From Vallitalea sp. (GTDB taxonomy: Bacteria > Bacillota > Clostridia > Lachnospirales > Vallitaleaceae): a DNA stretch of 64,000 bases. The notes under the pieces are model-generated. The model was not told where the DNA came from and did not search any database. It saw only the letters and a program-made list of their open reading frames with translations. The stretch is taken from the NCBI RefSeq assembly GCF_025211055.1, contig NZ_JAOARO010000099.1:117523-181522 (forward strand), in the 5' to 3' direction. Within the stretch, counting starts at the first letter, position 1; the number at the start of each line of letters is the position of its first letter. Below, one piece after another: positions 26,226 to 34,551 of this stretch. The position numbers were made by a program, and so were the translations under genes.

Positions 26226-26468
26226 ATGTTAGAAAAAGTTATTACAATTATTAAAGACATATTGGACACAGAAGAGAGCATGAATGGAGAAACACATTTA
26301 TTGGATGATTTAGCGATGGACTCTATTTCTATGTTGTACTTACAGATAGCTATTGAAGATAAGTTTAATGTTAAATTTGATCCACTAGAAGATGAATTTG
26401 AGTTCATTTTTTCGAATATTAATAATCTATGTGTAGCAATTAATAAAAAAATAATAGGAGTAGTGTAA
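26226..26468 (+). CDS. Stand-alone acyl/peptidyl carrier protein
   Basis: This 80-residue acidic four-helix carrier protein has the phosphopantetheine site in DLAMDSISML (Ser33), close to the DSL consensus. Helix 2 IAIEDKFNVKF follows. It begins at the first base after the decarboxylase stop (with AAGGAGAG upstream) and is followed immediately by a radical SAM gene. As the only carrier protein in the cluster it should tether the growing chain for the ATP-grasp, adenylating, decarboxylase, KAS III-like and BtrH-like enzymes. No phosphopantetheinyl transferase is in the window, so a housekeeping one must activate it. Confidence 0.9.
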   Translation: MLEKVITIIKDILDTEESMNGETHLLDDLAMDSISMLYLQIAIEDKFNVKFDPLEDEFEFIFSNINNLCVAINKKIIGVV

Positions 26469-27614
26469 ATGCAAAATAATTTTTTAAAAGAAATTACAAA
26501 AAAAATCCATAGCGAGAGAACCCCTCTTAATATAAATCAAAAAATCTATCATAGACATGAAACAGTTGATGGTGGTGTATTTTGTGAGATTTGGTTCATG
26601 ACAAAAGGGTGTAAGCATGATAGAGAAGGTGGATGTACTATGTGTAATTATGGTAAAGGGCATGAAGTAGCGGATGATGAAATTATATCCCTAATAAAAG
26701 AGACATTAGACAAGCTTCCTCTACCATTAAAACAATTGGTTATATCCCCGTCAGGAAGTATGTTTGACGATGAAGAAGTATCCCCATATTTGCGAGAAGA
26801 GATATTTAGATTAGTTTCAGAATATAACTGTGAAAAGTTTATAACAGAGAGCAGAGCTGATACGCTAACAAGAGAAAAACTAGATAAGATGAAGAACATT
26901 ATTAATCATAGCAATATTGCCATTGAGTTAGGGCTAGAATCTGCCAATCCGTGGGTGTTAAAGTATTGTATTAATAAAAATTTGGCTTTAACAGATTTTA
27001 AAAATGCAGTTGATTTAATAAAGGAAGCTGGATTACAGGTAACAACAAATATATCTTTGGGTTCAGCTTTCTTACCAGAAGAACAAGCTATTAAAGATAC
27101 TTTGAGTTCTATAAAGTGGGCATTTGAAGCTGGTGTTGACACGGTAGTTGTTTTTCCTATTCATATAAAGCCAGGGACTCTTATAAATGCTATGTATAAA
27201 AATAATATGTATGAATGTATCTCACTGTGGTCTTTAATTGATGTTTTACAAAAAGCACACAATCAATTTGATCAAAGGGTGGAAATATCTTGGTATAAGA
27301 ACTACTATAATGATAAGAAAAAAATAGTTTTATCACCAACAACTTGCTCAAAATGTAGAAAAAGTATTATTGATTTGTTGGATGAATATAAGGATACTTG
27401 TAGTAGTGAAGTAATACAAAAGCTTGTAGACATTAAATGTGACTGTAAGACACAGTGGCAAGAGAAAATATCAAATAATAAGGTAGATACCTTAGAGCAA
27501 ACTCTAAATTATTATGAAAAGCTCGCTGCAATATTTGATATTGATAGAGAAATACAAGAAGAAATTATTAGAGATGCAAGAATTAATTCATATATTTTGA
27601 ATAATTGCGAGTAG
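26469..27614 (+). CDS. Radical SAM protein, RaSEA/Elp3-like, copy 3
   Basis: This 381-residue protein has WFMTKGCKHDREGGCTMCNY (C-x7-C-x2-C near residue 43), SPSGSMFDDEE, FITESRADTLTREKLDKM and GLESANPWVLKYCINK. By eye it is closer to the copy at 22310 than to the copy at 19322. Conserved C-terminal cysteines (CSKC near 290, CDC near 325) are present. It starts on the base after the carrier-protein stop, so carrier protein and enzyme are co-translated, hinting at action on a carrier-bound substrate. The exact reaction is unknown. Confidence 0.78.
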   Translation: MQNNFLKEITKKIHSERTPLNINQKIYHRHETVDGGVFCEIWFMTKGCKHDREGGCTMCNYGKGHEVADDEIISLIKETLDKLPLPLKQLVISPSGSMFDDEEVSPYLREEIFRLVSEYNCEKFITESRADTLTREKLDKMKNIINHSNIAIELGLESANPWVLKYCINKNLALTDFKNAVDLIKEAGLQVTTNISLGSAFLPEEQAIKDTLSSIKWAFEAGVDTVVVFPIHIKPGTLINAMYKNNMYECISLWSLIDVLQKAHNQFDQRVEISWYKNYYNDKKKIVLSPTTCSKCRKSIIDLLDEYKDTCSSEVIQKLVDIKCDCKTQWQEKISNNKVDTLEQTLNYYEKLAAIFDIDREIQEEIIRDARINSYILNNCE

Positions 27615-27623
27615 GTGATACAC

Positions 27624-28466
27624 ATGATATTTATAAGCAATATAAGGGAATTTATACCGCCTATACTGAATGTTGATGAACAAAAGAGTGAATTGTTACC
27701 TTTTTATAATAGTACTTATGAAAGACTATACAGTAAATCAACAAGTAATAAAAGTAATAGTATAAAGGCACCTATAGGAGAAAAATTATCTGGAAAAGAA
27801 TTAATTCTTAAGGCACTAGATGAAGTATATATATCTAGAAAAAAGCAACCTTTAGTAGAGCCTCTTTACTATTTTGACATTCGGTCATCAGAAGATTATT
27901 CTACACCCGCACCTGACTATTATATTTTAAATCGTTTGGGGATAAAACATGCAAAAGCCTTAAACATTCGAGGTGTATCCAACGTTGCACTTATACATAT
28001 GTTAAAAATGGCAAAATTTATATTAGAACAAAAAGAAGATTACTTATTAGTCTCAATATCTCAACGATTGGATCCTGATGATTTTCGAGGTGAAGGATAT
28101 ATTTTAGCTGATGGAGCCATTGCTTTTATATGTAATAAAAACAAAGGACAAGAAGAAGGTTATTACATTAAAGAATTATTTATTACTGAGAGTGAAAAAG
28201 AATTGCTTTGTAAGATCTCAGACAAGAAGAAGGTCATAGGACGTAACAACCAAGAGACTATGTCATTGTTATGCAATACTATTATAAGAGACAATTATCT
28301 CAACTATGATTTTGGTTGTATGGATTATTTACTTACATTAGAAGATTTAAGGAATAATAAGCGATTAAAGAATGAAGACGAATTCGCCTTAGTTGGAGTA
28401 GAAGATAACAAATATACTATGATAACAGTTCAATATATGGAGGGAGTAAATGAAGAAAGAGATTAA
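27624..28466 (+). CDS. Divergent KAS III/thiolase-fold protein without active-site Cys
   Basis: The protein has 280 residues from the ATG at 27624 (TAGGTGA upstream; a GTG at 27615 is the alternative). The stretch LNIRGVSNVALIHMLKMAKFI resembles the active-site helix of FabH-type enzymes, with Ser in the region where Cys is expected, and the later GEGYILADGAIAFI resembles the GDGAAA strand. The second-half His and Asn motifs of KAS III are not recognisable. Cys-to-Ser KAS III relatives (such as DpsC) act as acyltransferases, so this could be an acyl-transfer or chaperone-like partner of the KAS III at 31753. The assignment is by pattern and uncertain. It overlaps the next gene by 17 bases. 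Confidence 0.45.
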   Translation: MIFISNIREFIPPILNVDEQKSELLPFYNSTYERLYSKSTSNKSNSIKAPIGEKLSGKELILKALDEVYISRKKQPLVEPLYYFDIRSSEDYSTPAPDYYILNRLGIKHAKALNIRGVSNVALIHMLKMAKFILEQKEDYLLVSISQRLDPDDFRGEGYILADGAIAFICNKNKGQEEGYYIKELFITESEKELLCKISDKKKVIGRNNQETMSLLCNTIIRDNYLNYDFGCMDYLLTLEDLRNNKRLKNEDEFALVGVEDNKYTMITVQYMEGVNEERD

Positions 28467-29307
28467 AAGAATCCAACATTTCATACAGGATTATATAAGA
28501 GATGATGAGAAAGTTGCTATTGCTATATCTGGAGGTTTGGACTCAGATGTTGTTGCAAGATTATGTGTAAAAGCCCTGGGGAAGGATAGAGTAAAATTAT
28601 TTATGGCACTACAAGACAATATGGAAGAACATCATATACAAAATGCTAGGGAATTAGCAATGGATTTAGATATGAACTTAGCAGAAATAGATATGAGAAA
28701 TCTAAACACAGAGATAATCAGAAGACTTGAAGAAGGGGATTGTGAAGTGGGATTTAATTCAAATAGTCTTTTGGATCCTTCAAGAGCTAAGTGTTCATTA
28801 AGAACGGTCTTACTATCTAGTTATCAAGAAAAAGGATATTTTATAGCTGGGACATCTAACAAAACAGAAATAAAGTTAGGATTTTTCTTGCCTTTTGGTG
28901 ATAATATAGCTCATTTTAAGCCAATAGCTCATTTATATAAGTCAGAAGTACGTCAATTAGCTAGAGAAATTGGTACATTAAAAGATGTTATTATACAACC
29001 AGCCTCAGCTGGTTTTTGGAAGGGACAAGAGGACCTAGAGGACATTGCTTATTGGATTTACTATAAGGGACCAATACCTGGTGGAACGCAATTTACTAAT
29101 AAAGATGATCAAGAGGTAATGAAAATAAAATCCCATCTAACCACCGAACTTATTGATGATGTTATAAGAGGGATAGATGATAAGAAAGATTTTGATATTA
29201 TCGTAGAAGAACTTAATATTCCAACATCTATAGTAGAAGGTATTGCATCCATTATAAAACAGGCTAATATAGTGAAAAATCGACAATTACTTAAGACGAT
29301 TTCATAA
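28450..29307 (+). CDS. NadE-like adenylating amidase (PP-loop ATPase)
   Basis: This 285-residue protein has the PP-loop AISGGLDSDVV near residue 27 and the ammonia-type NAD synthetase block GTSNKTEIKLGFFLPFGDN near 135, then PIAHLYKSEVRQLARE, SAGFWKGQEDLED and a C-terminal helix. NadE adenylates a carboxylate and replaces AMP with ammonia. Here, inside a cluster and overlapping its neighbour, it more likely amidates a pathway carboxylate than makes NAD, although a housekeeping role cannot be excluded. It has no glutaminase domain, so free ammonia or a partner would supply nitrogen. Confidence 0.8.
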   Translation: MKKEIKRIQHFIQDYIRDDEKVAIAISGGLDSDVVARLCVKALGKDRVKLFMALQDNMEEHHIQNARELAMDLDMNLAEIDMRNLNTEIIRRLEEGDCEVGFNSNSLLDPSRAKCSLRTVLLSSYQEKGYFIAGTSNKTEIKLGFFLPFGDNIAHFKPIAHLYKSEVRQLAREIGTLKDVIIQPASAGFWKGQEDLEDIAYWIYYKGPIPGGTQFTNKDDQEVMKIKSHLTTELIDDVIRGIDDKKDFDIIVEELNIPTSIVEGIASIIKQANIVKNRQLLKTIS

Positions 29308-29336
29308 TAGAACCTAGAGACTATGGGAGAGAAAAT

Positions 29337-30806
29337 ATGTTATATAAATGTTTAATTGAAGACAATTTAAGAGATAACGCAGATAAAATTGCATTAAGAT
29401 ACCATCAGTACAATTACAAATATAGTGATTTACATAATTTTACTATGGGTTTAAAAGAATCTCTAAGTATTAAAGGAATTAAAAAAGGCGATAGAGTAAT
29501 CATTATTAGTAAAAATTCGCCTATGGAAGTAATTGCTATTTTAGCTACTATTTCACTAGGGGTAGTTTTTGTGCCATTACCTTATGATATATCTGAAAAG
29601 CGTTTAGATTATGTTGTTAAAGATTGTGAACCAGCAGCAATTTTGGTGGATGAAGAGCGTTATAGCCAATTGGATCAGGGACACTATAAACAACAAGTTA
29701 TATTGCTAAGTGATGATGTAATACCGAATACAGATGGTCCATACCATCGAGAAATTCTTGATAGGGATGACTTAGCATATATTATTTATACTTCAGGTTC
29801 TACAAGTCAGCCAAAAGGCGTGGTAGCTTGTCAGCGACAAGTATTGTTTGCAGCAAAAGCCATTAATGAAGCACTTAAGAACACTAAGGAAGATATTTTA
29901 CTATGTAGAATTCCACTATCTTTTGATTATGGATTATATCAAGTATTAATGAGCTTTATGATTGGAGCTGAACTTATTCTTATTGATGAAAAAGAGTTGG
30001 TACAAAATATACCTTATTTATTAAAGAAATATAACGTAACGGCTTTTCCAGTAGTTCCAGCATTAATTAATATGCTTGTTAAGAGTAAACTGCTTGAAAG
30101 AATAGAGTTACCTAATCTAAGGTATATGTCTTCAACAGGAGACGTGTTACCAACTTATATTATTAATAAACTAGATGAAATTATGCCTCATGTTGAAGTA
30201 ATACCTATGTATGGTTTAACTGAATGTAAGCGAGTAAGTGTTATGCCATATGGAGATAAAGAAAAAAAACTTGAAGGATCCTGTGGTATTCCACTTCCAG
30301 GAACGGAAGTAAAGTTACTAAATAAAAAGGATGGAGTTGGAGAATTAGCCGTTATGGGACCTCATGTTATGTGTGGTTATTGGGGCGATATTGAAGAAAC
30401 ATCTAAGTATTATACCTATTATAATGGAAGAGCTATGTTAAAGACAGGTGACTTATTTAAAATAGATAATGAGGGGTATCTATACTTCGTTGGCAGAACA
30501 AAGAGTTTTATAAAAAATAATGGTTATAGAGTCAATGTTTTAGAACTAGAGACCATACTTAACAGCCAAGAAAAGGTGAGGGAAGTTGCTGTTATTGGTA
30601 TAGAGAATGTTGATATTGGGGAAGAAATAGTTTGCATACTTAGCGTAAATGATTTAATAGATAAAGATAGTATAATCAAAGAAAGTAAAAAATTGTTAAG
30701 TGGCATAAAGGTAAAAAAATATATTGTTACAAAAGAGCTGTTACCAAAAAACAGTAATGGTAAAATCAATAGAAAAATATTAAAGGAGCAGATTAAAAGC
30801 AAATGA
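29337..30806 (+). CDS. Acyl/aminoacyl-adenylating enzyme (AMP-binding superfamily)
   Basis: The protein has 489 residues. The ATP loop YTSGSTSQPKGVV lies near 150, YGLTECKRVS near 297, KTGDLFKIDNEGYLYFVGR near 370 and the C-terminal catalytic lysine in LPKNSNGKINRKIL near 476. It is free-standing, with no fused carrier or condensation domain, like D-Ala:carrier ligases and acyl-AMP ligases. It probably activates an amino or other carboxylic acid for the stand-alone carrier protein. The substrate code cannot be read reliably. Its stop overlaps the next start (ATGA). Confidence 0.87.
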   Translation: MLYKCLIEDNLRDNADKIALRYHQYNYKYSDLHNFTMGLKESLSIKGIKKGDRVIIISKNSPMEVIAILATISLGVVFVPLPYDISEKRLDYVVKDCEPAAILVDEERYSQLDQGHYKQQVILLSDDVIPNTDGPYHREILDRDDLAYIIYTSGSTSQPKGVVACQRQVLFAAKAINEALKNTKEDILLCRIPLSFDYGLYQVLMSFMIGAELILIDEKELVQNIPYLLKKYNVTAFPVVPALINMLVKSKLLERIELPNLRYMSSTGDVLPTYIINKLDEIMPHVEVIPMYGLTECKRVSVMPYGDKEKKLEGSCGIPLPGTEVKLLNKKDGVGELAVMGPHVMCGYWGDIEETSKYYTYYNGRAMLKTGDLFKIDNEGYLYFVGRTKSFIKNNGYRVNVLELETILNSQEKVREVAVIGIENVDIGEEIVCILSVNDLIDKDSIIKESKKLLSGIKVKKYIVTKELLPKNSNGKINRKILKEQIKSK

Positions 30807-31756
30807 TATTAAAATCTCAATACCATGGGAATTACACTTATTGCGGGACATATGCAATATATGATTTGATTCAATCAAACCTAAAAATATCCATGAATAA
30901 ATTTGAAATAATAACTTCTGTTCCTTTTGGTATAGTACATAATCCTGACTATCCCCATAGAATAATATCCCCTTACGTTGATCCTACTATTGGACTGAAT
31001 AAAGCAGCTAAAATATTAAATATTGATTTGAAAACCTACCAATCAGATGAGAAAGAAGAAATGTATTCAAAACTAGTAGAGTGTATACAAAAAGGAGCAG
31101 TATTAATTGGACCTGTTAACATGGCTAAGTTAAATTATTTGCCTCAACCAAGAATTTATAACAAAGTACCGCATTATATAGTTCTTTACAAATTAAAAAA
31201 CAATAAATTTTTCCTTAATGATTCAGAGGGTTTGATTGGTTATTATATTAATAAGGATGAATTAATGGATATATGGAATGGTCATGACATATATGAAGCC
31301 AAAAAGTTATTTAATATGAGAACAATAGAAAATTATGGAAAAGAGCCTAATGAAGAACAGTTAGTAATGAAGAGTATTATAAATTGTCAGACTAATTTAC
31401 TTAATGCTTGTAAGGAAGGACAAGGACCTTATGTTTTTCTAAAGCTATGGGATATGATAAAAAATACAGGTAAAAAATATTATAATTACATTTTTTTTGA
31501 TTTAGAGATATTTATTCAGAGGAAGTATTTGTTAATGGAAATCATTGAATGGGCTAATGATATCATTAAAAGTGAGGACTGTGAAAGCATTAAGAGGATA
31601 GCAATGAAGCAAATGAAGGTTGTATCAAATATTAATTATAATATTAGAAATAAACAAAAACTAGTGGAAGGAAGTTTCAAGCAATTATATGATCTAGAGA
31701 AGCAACTTACTGCGCTATTTCATAAAAATATACTTATAAAGGAGGTAGAGCAATGA
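30803..31756 (+). CDS. BtrH-like papain-fold acyltransferase candidate
   Basis: This 317-residue protein begins with HGNYTYCGTYAIYDLI (Cys near residue 14), then has VLIGPVNMAKLNY and HYIVLYKLKNNKFFLNDSEG near 120-140, giving a Cys-His-Asp set of a papain-like fold. BtrH-type proteins move an acyl group from a carrier protein onto an amine; C39-type peptidases share the fold. The C-terminal half (170-317) is helical and Lys-rich. A paralogue without the Cys is at 24170. Its start overlaps the adenylating enzyme by 4 bases and its stop overlaps the KAS III gene by 4 bases. A product-release or acyl-transfer role is inferred. Confidence 0.65.
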   Translation: MILKSQYHGNYTYCGTYAIYDLIQSNLKISMNKFEIITSVPFGIVHNPDYPHRIISPYVDPTIGLNKAAKILNIDLKTYQSDEKEEMYSKLVECIQKGAVLIGPVNMAKLNYLPQPRIYNKVPHYIVLYKLKNNKFFLNDSEGLIGYYINKDELMDIWNGHDIYEAKKLFNMRTIENYGKEPNEEQLVMKSIINCQTNLLNACKEGQGPYVFLKLWDMIKNTGKKYYNYIFFDLEIFIQRKYLLMEIIEWANDIIKSEDCESIKRIAMKQMKVVSNINYNIRNKQKLVEGSFKQLYDLEKQLTALFHKNILIKEVEQ

Positions 31757-32634
31757 AGATAGGAATAAAAGATTATTATTCACTATTAGGTAAAAATATG
31801 AAATCCATTGAAGAGATTACAGAATATATGGACGAGGAATATCAAAATAAAATTAAAAATGCTGGATTAGCTAAAGTTCCTATTGATAATGAATGCTTAC
31901 TTTCAGACATGATTAAGGAAGTTTATAAGAAATGTGAGTTTGAAGTAGAGCTAATAATAGTGGCACACTCTATTCCTTTTATAAATAAAAACTTAAATCA
32001 TATATCAAAAGAATTAGATTGCATAGAAACAATAACCTTATCAGGAATGCCCTGTGCTATTGTTCATGAAGCTATTGACCTAGCTAGAAAATATATAGAA
32101 GCAGGAGAATACAGGTGTATTTTAGTTATCGGTGCTGACAAAGCATATGGAAATAAAGAGAGGGTTTTTTTTAATACTATAATGGGTGATAGCGTAATTG
32201 GTTTAGTAATAGATAATCACTGTAGTAATAATACAATTATTTCAAGTCACATTCAGTCAACAATTATAGCGCCAGAAGGGGAGCTGAGTGGAGAGGATAA
32301 GATACAAAAATACAGGATGGTAAGTACATCTTTAATTAGGCAATGCATTGAAAAGTGTCTTGAAAAAGCTAATATAGATCTAAAAAGCATTAATCATATT
32401 GTGCCTCATACACCAAACAAGCTTTTATGGGATACGGTGGCGAAATTTATGCACCTCGACCGAGATGTTTTCCGAGATGATTATATTCATGAAACAGGTC
32501 ATCTAAATTCTAATGATAGCTTTTACCATTATCTTAGATTAAAGGATGAGAATAGTATAAAAGAGGGGGAGTATGCTCTTTTGATTAATCCTGGCTTTGG
32601 AGGTACTCAAGGGTGTACCTTAATTAAAGCGTAA
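31753..32634 (+). CDS. KAS III (FabH)-like ketosynthase/acyltransferase
   Basis: This 293-residue thiolase-fold protein has its candidate nucleophile in LSGMPCAIVHEAIDLA (Cys101) and the following catalytic His in HIVPHTPNKLLW (His219). The third position, normally GNT in FabH, reads GHLNSND, so His replaces the usual Asn. GDSVIGLVI near 145 and the C-terminal NPGFGGTQGCTLI fit the family. It is shorter than FabH (about 317). It may condense or transfer a starter acyl group onto the carrier protein. AAAGGAGG lies before the ATG inside the upstream gene. It is the last gene of the cluster. Confidence 0.78.
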   Translation: MKIGIKDYYSLLGKNMKSIEEITEYMDEEYQNKIKNAGLAKVPIDNECLLSDMIKEVYKKCEFEVELIIVAHSIPFINKNLNHISKELDCIETITLSGMPCAIVHEAIDLARKYIEAGEYRCILVIGADKAYGNKERVFFNTIMGDSVIGLVIDNHCSNNTIISSHIQSTIIAPEGELSGEDKIQKYRMVSTSLIRQCIEKCLEKANIDLKSINHIVPHTPNKLLWDTVAKFMHLDRDVFRDDYIHETGHLNSNDSFYHYLRLKDENSIKEGEYALLINPGFGGTQGCTLIKA

Positions 32635-32737
32635 TAATGTATTTTTATCAAATATAAATTATCTAACAATCAATTAATGTCTATCTTTTATTCAGTGTTA
32701 GTAAATATATTCAAATCAAATTTCATATATAAATATT

Positions 32738-32775
32738 AAAAAATAGAAATATAGCATAGCATATTTCTGTTTTTT
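32738..32775 (+). terminator. Terminator closing the biosynthetic cluster
   Basis: Bases 32738-32752 pair with 32761-32775 (15 bp, one G-T wobble) around an 8-base loop, with an A-run on the left and a T-run on the right, so it could work in both directions. The rest of the gap at 32635-33003 shows only AT-rich sequence and the promoter below. Confidence 0.85.
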
Positions 32776-32903
32776 AATGTTCTCATGTATGAGTACTACC
32801 ACCCTAAAAATAATCTGTCTAGCTGGACACATATATTGGAATATTAGAAAATATCTAAATAATTACGTTGAATATAATCCAAGAACTAAATAGTATTAGA
32901 TTA

Positions 32904-32932
32904 TTGATTTTATATTTATTATAGAATATAAT
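32904..32932 (+). promoter_or_regulatory. Promoter of the late cobalamin genes
   Basis: TTGATT at 32904-32909 and TATAAT at 32927-32932 have a 17-base spacer and lie about 70 bases before the cbiP start. No cobalamin riboswitch fits in the short leader, and I saw no B12-box-like sequence. Confidence 0.7.
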
Positions 32933-33003
32933 AATTTCATATATATATTTTTAATAGATACTCAAAAAACTGGGTTTTCTAGCATAAAAAATGGAGTGAT
33001 AAA

Positions 33004-34500
33004 ATGAATAATATAATGTTTCAGGGAACAGCTTCTACCGTTGGTAAAAGCATACTTACTGCTGCTTTATGCAGAATCTTAAATGATGATGGAATTAGTG
33101 TAGCTCCATTTAAATCACAAAATATGGCACTTAACTCTTTTGTTACAGAAGATGGAAAAGAAATGGGAAGAGCTCAAGTTGTACAAGCTGAAGCTGCTCG
33201 TATAAAACCTACTGTTGAAATGAATCCAATCTTACTAAAACCAACAAGTGATGTTGGAAGTCAAGTAATATTGAATGGTAAAATATTCAAGAATATGTGT
33301 GCAAAAGATTATTTTAGTACAAAAGCTGGATTAAAAGAGCATATAGTAGAGGCTTACAATAAGTTACAATCCAAGTACGATGTCATTGTATTAGAAGGAG
33401 CAGGAAGTCCAGCAGAAATTAATCTTAGAGAAAATGATATAGTAAACATGGGTATGGCTGAGATGGTAGACGCTCCAGTTATTCTTATTGGTGACATTGA
33501 TAAAGGTGGAGTTTTTGCCTCGATCTATGGCACAGTCATGCTCCTTGAACCAGAAGAACGAAAAAGAATCAAAGGATACATAATAAACAAATTCAGAGGA
33601 GATGAAAAAATTCTCCAACCAGGTATAGATATGTTCTATGAAAAACTACAAATACCATGTCTAGGAGTCATTCCCTTTGAACCATTAAAAATAGATGATG
33701 AAGACAGCGTTACAGAAAGATTTGATAGAAAAACAGAAGGAGAAATCATAATTGGAGTTCTCCGTTTACCATACATGTCCAATTTCACAGATTTCACTGT
33801 CTTCGAATTAGAAGAAAATGTATCCGTAAGATACATAAAAGAAAATGAAGACTATGAAGGCGTCGACCTATTAGTTATACCAGGCAGTAAAAATACTCTC
33901 AAAGATATGGAATATATACATAATTCATCACTAAAAGCAGGTATCTACAGAGCTCACAGAAATGATATCCCCATAATTGGTATATGCGGAGGCTATCAAA
34001 TGCTCGGAGAAACTATAACTGATGAAAAAGGCGTAGAAACTGTTATGAATAGTATAAATGGTCTAGGTCTATTAGAAATAAAAACAGAAATGGAAGAAAT
34101 AAAACAAACAACCCAAATAACAGGAAACATAATGCTAGAAATCCCCTTTGCAAAAAACTCCTGTAACCTAAAAGTAAACGGATACGAAATCCACATGGGT
34201 AAAACTCATCTAATGGGCGAAAGTACTCCCCTGATTAAACTACAAGATGACCGATTAGATGGAGCTATCAATGCCAAGAAAAATGTTTTCGGAACATACC
34301 TACACGGAATATTCGATAACGATGAACTAAGAAAAGTGATACTTGATAACATAAGAAATAAAAAAGGGCTAGATTGCAACAACAACATAGACTATGCAAA
34401 ATTAAAAGACATGGAATACGATAAACTAGCAAAACTAGTACGTCAACATATGGACGTAGAAAAAATAAAAGATATTATCTACAATAACATTTTACCCTGA
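33004..34500 (+). CDS. cbiP: Cobyric acid synthase
   Basis: This 498-residue protein amidates four side chains of adenosylcobyrinate a,c-diamide using glutamine and ATP. The N-terminal synthetase domain starts FQGTASTVGKSILTAALCRI (nucleotide-binding loop), then has PFKSQNMALNSF and LEGAGSPAEINL. The C-terminal class I glutaminase-like domain has the nucleophile in GICGGYQMLG (Cys near residue 330) and a late YLHGIFDN containing the His. Length is normal for CobQ/CbiP. GGAGTGA precedes the ATG. The 3' half uses more A/C-ending codons than the following cob genes. Confidence 0.93.
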   Translation: MNNIMFQGTASTVGKSILTAALCRILNDDGISVAPFKSQNMALNSFVTEDGKEMGRAQVVQAEAARIKPTVEMNPILLKPTSDVGSQVILNGKIFKNMCAKDYFSTKAGLKEHIVEAYNKLQSKYDVIVLEGAGSPAEINLRENDIVNMGMAEMVDAPVILIGDIDKGGVFASIYGTVMLLEPEERKRIKGYIINKFRGDEKILQPGIDMFYEKLQIPCLGVIPFEPLKIDDEDSVTERFDRKTEGEIIIGVLRLPYMSNFTDFTVFELEENVSVRYIKENEDYEGVDLLVIPGSKNTLKDMEYIHNSSLKAGIYRAHRNDIPIIGICGGYQMLGETITDEKGVETVMNSINGLGLLEIKTEMEEIKQTTQITGNIMLEIPFAKNSCNLKVNGYEIHMGKTHLMGESTPLIKLQDDRLDGAINAKKNVFGTYLHGIFDNDELRKVILDNIRNKKGLDCNNNIDYAKLKDMEYDKLAKLVRQHMDVEKIKDIIYNNILP

Positions 34501-34551
34501 CCCCCTTTAATAAGTTAGCTACAAAAAATCTACATCTAAGAGGTGTTATCA

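Noticed and set aside
32640..33003. Cobalamin riboswitch before cbiP
   Set aside because: The leader after the predicted promoter is only about 70 bases, and no B12-box-like sequence is visible; only the cluster terminator and the promoter are convincing.
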